A stretch of DNA of 64,000 nucleotides, taken from Paramacrobiotus metropolitanus (lineage: Eukaryota > Tardigrada > Eutardigrada > Parachela > Macrobiotidae). Location of the stretch: positions 434,001 through 498,000 of the forward strand of contig NW_026570225.1 of assembly GCF_019649055.1 (NCBI RefSeq). Direction: 5' to 3'. The notes under the pieces were generated by a model that was given only the letters and a program-made list of their open reading frames with translations, was not told the DNA's origin and ran no database searches. The position numbers and the translations under genes were made by a program. Positions 1 through 9,759 of the stretch are shown piece after piece (position 1 is the first letter of the stretch; each line of letters begins with the position of its first letter).

Positions 1-352
1 TCAAAGCAATAAAAGGCGCGCTTGCGTGGCACTGCACTTTAAAATGGTTCAAATTTAAACGTTAAAAAAGTGGTGATACAGAAGTTTGAAAGAATTTCTG
101 ATAGTTCGGCCGTGCACCACTGACCAGCATTTAGAAAAAGGCCACATAAACATAGTACGCACTAAATACATCTTGACGGGAATGGACAGACGGGATTATT
201 GATGGGAAAATCACAAACCCCAAACAAACGATACCATTAACACAAAAGGTAACTAACCTAAGCAGGAAAGATCCATGCAAGTAATTTTGTCATTCGGACA
301 AAGCGACACAGTCCAAAAACAATCAAAAATCTCGGCAAAAGGAAAGCCACTG
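1..352. other. Non-coding left edge
   Basis: No open frame, splice-flanked exon or RNA gene could be supported here. The sequence is AT-rich and ordinary. It lies downstream of the minus-strand exon-like segment ending at 353, so it may include 3' flank of whatever that segment belongs to. Confidence 0.4.
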
Positions 353-506
353 CTAGTCGGAAGGATCAGTGATCCCAGCTGCGATACGAGTATCGAAGTC
401 ATCTAGAGCAACAATAATGTGCGCTAAGGTCAATGAAGTCCGCGCGTTATGACGCACTGTAAGGCCTTCGTCTTCCGAAATACCCTGCACAACCTCATAA
501 ATCTCC
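353..506 (-). pseudogene. Orphan terminal exon-like segment
   Basis: Read on the minus strand there is an open frame of roughly 48 codons ending at a TAG (353-355). It contains the stretches VVQGISEDEGLTVRHN and LTLAHIIVALDDFD, which look protein-like, and is preceded by pyrimidine-rich sequence with several possible AG acceptors between about 503 and 514. The acceptor at 513 would put a stop in this frame, so one of the later AGs would have to be used. I do not recognise a family. It lies just downstream of the broken DUF1917-like copy at 730-1078 and could be its old 3' exon or a different gene. A chance frame is also possible. Confidence 0.25.
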
Positions 507-729
507 CTTTACCTAAAACATACAGATGCATACAAAGATATTTAATCGCATTGATTACACGCTACGTAGCAGTCGCTAACATCACCCAAGATGGCCAATT
601 TAAAATCTCACCCTTAGCAAAGATGAAAGATCGTATTAGGGCAATGTCCAGCTTTATTTTTCCTCCTGTTTCTACTGGAATAGATCGAGCCGCAGACTTA
701 AATTTGGGTATACGCTGCTGCCCGTTAAA

Positions 730-1078
730 CTGTAATCAGGATTCGTTTCCCACCCCGCTTCTCCAAATGTCGTTCATCGGATTCGTGGTAAAGATTTTAC
801 CAATCGATGGATTTTACTAATCGAGGGAAGTGGGAACGTGGCGACAACTCCGTTGCCAATAATCTTTATCTCCATCCTTTCATCCGCGGGACCACAGTAG
901 AATATTTGAGGAAGACATCCATTGGTTCAACTCAACTTCACTTCCATTGAATAAAAACTGGATAAGAATTGCACTCTGGACAGGAAATCTACTGACTCTT
1001 CTCGCCGATCGTTAAATACAGAATCGTGGTAAAAGAAATGCATCCATTTGCCCCGGAATTGATAACCATAGTCGAAAA
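730..1078 (-). pseudogene. Degenerate paralogue of the 3457-4240 gene
   Basis: Minus-strand translation gives FDYGYQFRGKWMHFF followed by a DR-rich helix-like stretch, matching FHYTECDGKWMYFFPRSVI and its continuation in the intact gene at 3457-4240. The copy then meets an in-frame TGA after MEVKLS (about 926). Similarity resumes in another frame as QIFYCGPADERMEIK (intact gene: LIFYCGPPNNEARVK), and shifts again to YHESDERHLEK (intact: YYKSDEQTEGG). At least one stop and two frame changes mean it cannot encode the full domain. It is in the same orientation as the intact copy about 2.4 kb away, consistent with an old tandem duplication. Exact ends are uncertain. Confidence 0.6.
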
Positions 1079-2390
1079 ACAACGCTTATCCTTCTCGAAC
1101 AATCAGGAGAAATGTGCGTAGGAAGTTCGCGCTGCAAGATAAAGTACAGATTGAGTAAATACACAGTACTACGCAACCGAGTAGATTAATCCGCAAAATT
1201 ATAATGCTTCAATGTTTCTCGCATTCTGACCACTTCCACAAATCGTCATTCCGGCCATTGTACTGCATTAGCGGACCTCCAGCAAAATATCGTAAATTTT
1301 TATAAATCTCCAAAACTGTCTCCCTTTTTAAGATAAAGTTGTATAACGACAATAAACCACATCATTAAATCAGTTTTTAAAAAAAAATTTCCATATGAAA
1401 CAATGTGGGTTATTTTGGACACCGGTAGCTGGAAGGCGTGGTGACAGTGGCCGGATTGTTTAATGTAAGGAACACTGTAGTCAAAAGTAAGTCAGCATCT
1501 TGCAGCATGCGGCAACTTCACACGCGTCAATAATCAAAGCAAAATACACCGATCAGCTGGTCAATTAATAGTGATCTCGGTTATTGTTCTATAATATCAT
1601 GATATCACAAAATAATTCTTATGCCGACATTTTTGTATTAAAAATATTCTGGAAACTGAATTAAAGCATGTACTCAAATTTCCATGGAAACTCGAGCTGG
1701 CTTCGCAGAACCCCTCCCTTCGCCCGAAGCTCCATCCGCAACCGACATGTCGTTTTCCAATGAAACGGGTGACCCTAACCTTTCGCTAACCTGATCGCCG
1801 GGAACACAGACCTCGGCATCCAGTATTATAATAAGGGACCTCCAAGATAAAAAAACACAGACAAACTGAACAACTGCCGCAAGCATTTAGTTCCGGAATA
1901 CTGAAACAGGTCCAAACCAGTGCACTCACCTTTTTTGGCGAACATCTACTAAATATCTTTTTAGTACGATTATGGAAAACGGTGTCAGTTTTCCTGTATC
2001 AACCAGACTGTTCTTTGTAAAGGCCAGCATAGCGACTGCAATATCAAATACATGTTAGCACACTTTACTCCCAATTTTAGTTACCGCAAATATTAAACTG
2101 CAAGGAGCAGATTACGTACAAGAATAAGTATTCCGTCTGTCACTGAGCAGTAGCCTGTAACGCTGCTGCTGAAGCAGTTCCAGATCCTAGAATTAATTCG
2201 TACACCATTATGATTAATATAAATAATCAAAGTTATTGACATCCAGGAATTCTCATCAGCCTTTATGTACGACAGTACGCAAATTTATTTACAGGCCAGG
2301 TTTCACAAATATTCACCATCTGACACTTAAACATCACCGACCCATAAAATACCTACACGATTGGTTCATAAATCTTGATAAGTACTTACC
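1079..2390. other. Spacer with no supported gene
   Basis: No confident gene. A minus-strand frame at 1674-1886 opens with a hydrophobic, signal-like stretch (MLAAVVQFVCVFLSW) and sits in locally GC-richer DNA, but it has no recognisable domain and its splice context is unclear. I do not call it. Confidence 0.3.
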
Positions 2391-2395
2391 AACAA

Positions 2396-2707
2396 CTGCA
2401 AACGAGGCTCCTTGGGAAATTTACCGTCCAAAATTTCCTGTGCAAAATACAACAAGTTGTACCTACTATATGTCCCATAAACTGCTTTCCAGAGTATCTT
2501 GAGTTCCGTTTTCCCTTTTAACATAACCAAATCAATTATGATAAATCCAGAAATATACACTCACGGCAAGGGATCCTTCGTCAACTTCATTTGGATCAAC
2601 GTCTGGTTCACAGTATTCGTCCCAGTGGTCCAAATCAGGCTCTGGACGATCTCCATTTGTAAAGGCCATATCCACTTGCCTCTTCGCAGCTTTCAGAACT
2701 GGCAGAC
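2396..2707 (-). pseudogene. Two exon-like minus-strand segments of an unknown gene
   Basis: The segment at about 2707-2565 has a strong acceptor (pyrimidine tract then TCTGCCAG), an open frame with the acidic stretch DLDHWDEYCEPDVDPNEVDE, and a GTGAGTG donor. A second short segment (about 2442-2395, EILDGKFPKEPRLQLL) runs from a TTTTGCACAG acceptor to a GTAAGTAC donor. These splice signals make genuine exons likely. I do not recognise the protein and could not connect these segments to a start or stop. They may be the remains of a gene or the middle of one whose other exons I could not find. Confidence 0.35.
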
Positions 2708-3456
2708 AAATTTAATGCAAAAATTCTCGATTTTCCCGACTCTGTCAGTAAGCCAATTTTTGAACAAACGAAACTCCCCGAGTTGAGATTAGATTAGATG
2801 TAAATCATGGCAGCAAATGCACTTGCGTTGTGTCTCGCGTATTGTTCATGTTTAGAGAACTTTAGAGTTTAGACTGTTCAAAAATTGCCAACTCAGGGCG
2901 GTAGCCTGAAAATAAATCGGGCGGGTTGCATCTGTTATACAAAATCAGCATTTCCGCTTCCTTTCGTAGAAGTAGAACACTTCAGTTTTGTTTTCCAAAA
3001 TCTTGCCCGAAGTCTGTTTTACAGCTGGTTCAGCCTGGTTGCATTCCTGAAACTTGATTTTATTAGTCATAAAAATCCCCAAAATCAGTATTCCCATCAC
3101 CAACAATTAGCAACAAAAGCAGGTTAGATTCAAAAATCAAAATTAATTCACTGCTGCACGACTACCAAATCACTGAAATCAGGTTTCACATCCCGATAAA
3201 AAATGTGCAAAGGAGACCGAGATTACAAAGTCTAATGCAATGGTGCAACCCCACCATTTCGACCGAATCTGAAACTAATCCACCTATCATCGTATCAAAA
3301 AATACATGAAACAACAAAAGACGTACTAGTACTAGCTGAAAGAGGAAAACAATGCAACAACTAGACTAAACTGAACTAACGACTCAAGACCTTCGAAATC
3401 ATCCACGGTATACCATCGCCCCAAGTTTCCAACTTCTCACCACGCAAAAAAAACAG
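2708..3456. other. Spacer downstream of the DUF1917-like gene
   Basis: No gene supported. Some minus-strand stretches near 2950-3110 read as a hydrophobic segment followed by a charged tail, but without a start, stop or clear splice pair. Treated as 3' flank of the gene ending at 3457. Confidence 0.3.
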
Positions 3457-4240
3457 TCAGTTGGTTTTTGCCTTCTTGACATCTTGAATGAACACGATAT
3501 CGTCATTCTCGTCGTCCTGCATATGAAACATCCACAATGAAAATCCATTTTTTCAGATAGTCAAATATATTAAGTATGTATACACTTAACGCACTTCGCT
3601 TTCTGAACTGCACGTAGTATTGTACTACTCACTACTGTGTTTAAAATTTTAAGTGCACACACAACTCAAAAGAGGATTACTAGTAACAGCATACCCGGAC
3701 TGCGTTGGCCTTCGGTGCTCCCTCCAACGAACGAGTCGCACCCGTCGAGTTCTTGGCCTCTTCTCCGTCCTTGCTTGGCACATCGCGAGCACGAACCTGA
3801 TTAGGACGCACAACACAGTCCGTCAAGCTGTATTTGGAATTCTTCTTCTGCCCCGTGGCACGAGTTCCTCCTTCAGTCTGTTCGTCCGATTTATAATAGA
3901 TGATTTTCGTAGGCGGTGGAAAGGCAGCCACGAGTTTGCGACCGATTTCCTTCACCCGGGCTTCGTTGTTCGGAGGGCCACAGTAGAAGATGAGAACATG
4001 GGAGCTGCTGCTGGCGCGCGGATTCGGTACCGCTGTGCTGACTTTCATGGACGCAATGCCTGGCAGTTTGCCTGCATTGTAGAGCTCGACAGCTTCCTTC
4101 CAGCGATCATCGATGACGGATCGTGGGAAGAAATACATCCATTTTCCATCGCACTCCGTGTAATGGAAACGCTCGTCCATTTCGTACAGCCAGTACTGCG
4201 TTGTGCAAGTTGAAGGATGCTGCTCACGGCTGGTCTCCAT
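3457..4240 (-). CDS. DUF1917/Bles03-like protein, two exons
   Basis: Exon 1 runs 4240-3695 (ATG at 4240) and ends at CGG|GTATGC. Exon 2 is 3516-3457, entered from a TATGCAG acceptor in phase 0 and ending in a TGA. The product is 201 residues. The core reads DGKWMYFFPRSVIDDRW, then AGKLPG, SMKVS, HVLIFYCGPP and IIYYKSDEQT. The order (G-K-W, D-x-W, K-V-S, a V-I-x-x-Y strand, Y-K-x-D-x-x-T) resembles the DUF1917/C11orf68 (Bles03) family, whose fold is related to eIF4E but whose biochemical role is not settled. This assignment is by remembered pattern only. The C-terminus is acidic then basic (DDENDDIVFIQDVKKAK). A broken relative lies at 730-1078. The first exon is antisense to a fortuitous long frame on the plus strand. 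Confidence 0.65.
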
Positions 4241-5050
4241 ACTTCACGATTAATACCTAACAGTTCGCCAAACACCAAACAAAAGTTACAAAACAAACAC
4301 CGAACGACCAGAAAGGAATTCGAACCTTGAGCTTAACTGCTACGACCGTTACCGCAGAGAACAGCCAACAGTTAACGGTTAACCAAATATAAACTAAATT
4401 CGTTATATTTATGCATTCATATACGGTAGCAACATAACAATACAGTAATTTTTTGCGGAACAAAAATCAAAACAGCAGATACCGAACAAAGCCGAACAGA
4501 TGATTTCCGTCTCCGCAGTAACACAAGGAACGAACGGTGCACCATTTTGGTGAGGTGGTGAGTCGAGCTATATTCAGGTGAATGGCAAGCCAAGACGTAC
4601 AAACAGCGGAGCTCTTTTGCACAAACAGTTTATTTGTTGATGTGAGTCGACTGCAATCAAAGTATCAAACAGGTGACAACAACCGTCATTCATCCATATG
4701 TTCTTCGTAAACATTTAGGAAGTCCAACTTTCAGTACCTCGCTATTTATCTGTGTTAGTCAGCAATTATCAGCTGTGGCTTGCAGGTGTTTGAACACAAG
4801 GCGAGGTCTATAGGAACAGCGTGTTTTGCGACACTTGATGCCATGTTTCGGATAACGACGCTATTGCCTGCACTAGGGTGTTTTTTGTTATTTTGTGGAA
4901 AGTCGCCACAGAATGGCGTTTTTTGTCAGCTATGGGTAAGTTGGACTTGACACGCCACCACCGTGATATCCTTATAATAGTTTTGCCTCTTGCGACTGTG
5001 CAATCGGTAACATTATGCATGGTGTGTTCGCCAGGGAATGGGAACGGACA
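4241..5050. promoter_or_regulatory. Divergent intergenic region between DUF1917-like and chitobiase genes
   Basis: The flanking genes point away from each other, so this 810 bp should hold both promoters and 5' leaders. No clear TATA element or additional exon could be identified. Short open frames here are unremarkable. Confidence 0.4.
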
Positions 5051-7836
5051 ATGCCACCCAGCAGAAGGTTCCGACTAGGAATAACTCTGGCACTCGCCAT
5101 TGCCCTTGTGAAAGTATGTGTCCAGCAGTTTGTTTTGGGAATCGCCGGTGCAGAATGTATTTGCAGATGCCGATTTATGTAAACCTATTCCGGCGCGATC
5201 CATTGCCAAAAAGGAAGTCTATGGATTCGCAACAAACACCAAGAAAGAGGTTTATCTCAAATATGACTGGTCTAAATTGACTTCGGTACGTGTACCTTCT
5301 TCATTGGATTGTCATTGCTATATCCGCTGGCAAGAAAATTTAATGCCATGATTGTAGGACTGCTTTATTCGCTTAATTGTGTGAACGTAATTATGCTTTG
5401 CGCAGATTGCATGCTCATCCGTTATTGGCTTATGGCCCACTTGGTAGAATCGCCTTTGTTTTTTGCTTTTTCGATCATTTTTGATGTTGAAAGTTTCGGC
5501 TTCCAAGGTGCAAAAGGAGGACTTATGAGATATCAATCTTTTTGCAGTTAGCCATGTGGGAATTTACGGATGAACTGATGTGTTATGCTCACAGTAAAGG
5601 GGTGCGGCTTGAGTAAGTGAAAGTGTTTCTTACGTTATGCGAATGTGTTCTACGGCTTTACAAACTTTCAAATCATACATTTTTTAAAAGCCAGATTTCA
5701 ACAGTCATGGACTTTTGTGTAATTCCTACTGTTCATTTTGCAGTTTGGTAGTATCTGAAATTCCCAAAGACAAATTGACCGATCCGGAATGGCGAAAGAC
5801 TTACATTCAGCAGAAAGTTGATATCATCACCAATGGTTTTCTGGACGGTTTGAATTACGATCCCGAGTACGGCATTGCTCTGGGCAGCCCTGAACGTCAA
5901 GCACTTGTTGATCTGGTCAATGAAACCAGACTGGCACTCAAAAAAGTACTTCCGGACTCCAAGGTTAGTGTGCCGCGACAAACATTGTCCGCACTTCTAA
6001 TCGCGTAATCGTACGTTGCCGAACTAGGTCAGTTTCGATGCGGCATGGGCTTCGTTTTGCGTGGATGATCGCTGTTATGATTACAAAGGACTTTCCGATG
6101 CGGCTGATTGGCTGTTTATCATGTCCTACGATATTCAGGGGCAGATCTGGGGTCCGGATTGTATTGCCATGTCCAATACGCCCTACGATAAAATGGTGGA
6201 TGGTAATACAAAAAACCTACGAAATTACGCGTTAACTTATTAGTGAGTCGGCGATGTCCGCCTGGGGAAGCAAGCGGGCGCCGTAAAACGCATTTAATCA
6301 AGGGAGCAGACAGAAATTCGTTAGACACACGCTCTGTCTAACTCTGTAATTTTGATTAAAAGCGGTGCTCGTTTTGCGGTTTACGGCCGATACCGCCGAC
6401 TCACTATTACTTCTTCGCTTGGCTATCGTCATTTTTCTCAAAAATATTTGGGAAGATAAATCGATTTAGTTCTATTGACGATTCTACTTAAAAGATATTC
6501 CTGAACAATCGTTGGAACTGCCTCTTGCGTTCTGTAGGAGCTGTTGTTGTCGCCTTGTCGGTGCTACATTTATAGGAAGTTTTCTCATTCTTGTTTCTTT
6601 TGGTTAGGCATCAGCGGATATTTATCATTAGGCATTTCTCCGGAAAAAATGGTGTTGGGTTTACCTTGGTACGGTTACGATTATCCGTGCGTCAGTTTAT
6701 CTGACGTAAGTTTTCTGCTTGGCTGCCTAAAATACAATTTCATGCATTTATTTATGCATGTATCGTGTTAGCAGAAGGATATCTGCGAAATTCCAAGGGC
6801 AACCTACCATGGTGCCCCCTGCTCGGACCTGGTCGGCAACCAGAAACAGTTTGATGAGATAATGATTTTAATGGAGAACAGTACAAATGGTCGGCAGTGG
6901 AATTTGGATGGAGAGGCACCGCAGTTCAATTACAAGGTTGCGGCAGCATTAATCGATAGAAAGCTATTTATGGTTTATAAGGAAGCTGTTTGTTACGGTT
7001 TCCTCACTTAATTGCTTTGCTTTCAAGTGGCTGTCGTAAATTTGAGTGGAAATTGAATTTCACTGGGCGTTGATGTTTGCAGAATGCTACTGGACATATA
7101 CGGCAAGTGCATTACGATGGTGAGTATCGCAGCGATATTGTATACTCGTATACATATGTACTCGTAGAAGTATGCTTGATATTACATATCATTTTTTATG
7201 TGCAGAAATTACGTAATCTGATTGCTAATAAACATTTGACTTATTTCATTGTCAGGTATTCGTTTTTTCTTATAAAGTTTAGCACTTTACATATTGAATT
7301 TCATTTTAATATTATCTGCTGCCTTATGCAGTGAATCCAATCACAGGAACGCATAAAGGAATACAGCTTGGTTGGCAGACGCTCTTGGTTGTGTTCGGCT
7401 ATGAACGGGTTACTATCGCATGTCGAGAATAAGTCAAAGAAATAAATTCGTTTTTAAACTTTTTCTTATACTGTTACCTAGTTTTTAACTTTTAACTTCC
7501 TGGTATTTTTTGTTATTGCGAAAACACGGTTATTATGATAAACTAATATCATCTGCGACAGTCTTTTGGATCGTTATTGCGCACTTTCGATAAGAAATTG
7601 ATTGTTTTTACTTTTCAGATCCGCAGAGTCTGGTGTTACGATATTTGTTCGCGGTATCTAACAACATGCACGGCGTGGGATTTTGGCACGTGGGCTGCAT
7701 GACTAATATGGAAACTCCGGAGAAGAGTGCCCTGCGGAAGCAGATGTGGGATTTGGTTCCCAGTGCTGCATCGTGGGATCGTTACGTGGCCGAGCACCAG
7801 TCCAATGCCACAGCCAAATTAAGCCGTCATCGATGA
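5051..7836 (+). CDS. CTBS: Di-N-acetylchitobiase (GH18), nine exons
   Basis: Lysosomal glycosidase that removes reducing-end GlcNAc from the chitobiose core of N-glycans. Exons: 5051-5113, 5154-5285, 5548-5612, 5744-5963, 6028-6202, 6608-6705, 6775-6936, 7083-7119, 7619-7836; total 389 aa, the normal family length. The first exon encodes a signal peptide (GITLALAIALV). Diagnostic stretches are LCKPI, ELMCYAHSKG, FLDGLNYDPE (the GH18 D-G-x-x-x-D-x-E motif with catalytic Glu retained), LFIMSYDIQGQIW, VLGLPWYGYDYPC, YHGAPCSD, YDDPQSL and VGFWHVGC. The exon 1/2 junction is the least certain: AAA|GTATGT to GGTGCAG keeps frame but makes an intron of only 40 bp, and the Cys expected before LCKPI is missing with this choice. 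Intron 5 holds an inverted-repeat element. AATAAA lies at 8031-8036. Confidence 0.9.
6241..6406. mobile_element. TA-flanked inverted-repeat MITE in chitobiase intron 5
   Basis: A 162 bp element at 6243-6404 begins GTGAGTCGGCG and ends CGCCGACTCAC, perfect 11 bp terminal inverted repeats. It is bounded on both sides by TA (6241-6242 and 6405-6406), the target duplication of Tc1/mariner-type insertions. The interior also folds back (GCATTTAATCAA near the left, TTGATTAAAAGC near the right) and has no coding capacity. This fits a non-autonomous miniature inverted-repeat element moved by a Tc1/mariner transposase in trans. No second copy was seen in the window. It lies well clear of the splice sites of its host intron. 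Confidence 0.75.
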
Positions 7837-9759
7837 TGGCACTCTTGCGAAGACGGGTTTAAATGGAAGGTACTGAAGCGTGTTACACGTGGTTTTGATG
7901 CTCTTTTAATTGTGGACCAGTTGATCTGGCAAATCGTTCTCATTTGACACTGTCTTTCATTAGTTTTGTTAAACAGTCCCATGAATCTTCATTCCCATTT
8001 TAAGTGATTCTTTTTCTGATACCGGAATTAAATAAAATGAATTTCATCGGGATACGTGGCGCTGTGGACGTAACGTTTTCGCAAAAAAATTTGGCTGAAA
8101 GGAATTTGCGATGTATGTACAGGATTCGGCATTCGCGAAGACGTTTAGCAGCGCCTTTTCTCCTGGAGTACCATGCTACGAGTACTTACGATTAATTAGG
8201 CACGCATGTCGGAATTGTGAGAAAAAGTGGCACAGTTCAGTTGGTCGTGATTTATGGTCTGCGCATGTGTATATCGCGGATGCGGGATGACAAATGTTGA
8301 AGTCCAGAAGAGGTGGCACTTTTCCGTACCCTGAAGAAATATTTCTTAACATGGTCTTGATTGATGTTGATAGCCGGCACTGAATTTACCGCCGGAGGAA
8401 AACTGTTCTACTACAATACATCATCGGTTGCAATCGATATTTTTCAAAAGCTGCTCATTTTTGCTCTTGATTTTAAACATGTAGTCGTAAAAATTTCCTA
8501 CCGTGCTTGCTATTCATGATTTCGGTTTTCCTGCTGGAGTAAGCGGGAATTTTCACTGCTGTTACACACATAGTCTTTCACCGGCATCGTAATGCGGTCA
8601 TCTGAACGTTAATGAATTCTGTGCGAAATTTTGTCACTGACAAGAATGGGTGCAAACTTGTTGTGCAACTCTGGTGCCGAGTAATACACGTATCGGTAAT
8701 CGATTTCACAAGGCGTGGACAGTTAGTCACATAATAAATTTTTTACACACCAAAAGGAAACTAAGTGACGCAGCTATGAAGATGCAGCGTTTAGCGAATG
8801 CCGAATGGACGATGTTTTGGCCGATTGGGCCTGAGAAGCACAAAACAGTCTAACACTGGCGCTAACTAACCATTACGGTTCACATATGCAAATTCGAATT
8901 ATGTACTTCCGCACGAAGGGAGAGATATTATAGTTTGCATTTATCGCGGTTGATCTTATTCCAAGAGGCCATCCGTATTATGAACTGGAATACAGTCGAA
9001 TCACGGAAACCGGACAGTTGTAGCCATTGTGAATAATTGCTCACATTAATTTATTGCTACCTGCTTACGGTTAGTGCACGCTTTTCTGTGCGAAATTCTG
9101 AAAGCCAATGCACGGAAAGTGATTCGACGATCACCTTCCTCCGGATCTTAATATAGTATAGGACTCTATATATACTTCTATATGTCGTCTGACCATACGC
9201 GTGCCATATTATGTCCACCATAAAAGACAGAATCAGGGATTACCGGGGGGTAAGTACTATATAAAGAAATTCATCCATTTCCATCCAGAATAATACACTA
9301 TACACTACCTGGTAGTGTCTAATTACATATTTCATGAATACATAATGAAACACTTTCGGTAGTGTATAGTGTGTTATTCTGCCTTGGTATGCCGATTGGT
9401 ATTCTAATACTTTACGTTCGAGAGGTTTGAAGAAATTCAACTGTTTGCTTTGTAAGGTATTGTTAAATTAGTTCACAGTTGTTAATTTTCGAATAACATC
9501 GATAAAACACACCTTTGACTGCGGTCGCATCCGTGCCGCGTAAAATTATTATAATAACTAATCAACAGAACACACGATTCATAATATATCAGTAATAATC
9601 ATAATATTAATCTGGAAACTACATTTGACATGAATTGGAATAGATTTTTGTACAGATGTTACACCTCAACTATGCAATCGTACGACAGTTAGCTAATATA
9701 TTAGGTACAATATAATTATTATGTTGTTTCTGTGATACTACTCACTAGATTACGCAGCA
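7837..9759. other. Spacer between chitobiase and syntaxin genes
   Basis: This contains the chitobiase 3' region, with AATAAA at 8031. Beyond it I see no supported gene. Short frames (for example 8650-8853) have no domain or splice context. An imperfect foldback at 9286-9381 is listed separately. Confidence 0.4.
9286..9381. repeat. Long inverted repeat (24 bp arms)
   Basis: The left arm 9286-9309 (CAGAATAATACACTATACAC and on to TACC) pairs with the right arm 9358-9381, with one mismatch across 24 bp. The 48 bp between them contains a smaller imperfect foldback. No clear target-site duplication flanks it. It may be a small foldback element or a transcribed hairpin about 380 bp upstream of the syntaxin start codon. 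Confidence 0.65.

Noticed and set aside
3653-4213. 186-codon plus-strand frame
   Set aside because: Antisense to exon 1 of the DUF1917-like gene, which has recognisable motifs, splice sites and a paralogue.
4297-4345. tRNA-like GGTTCGAATTCC on the minus strand
   Set aside because: The T-arm-like piece has no matching acceptor stem or anticodon arm at the right spacing.
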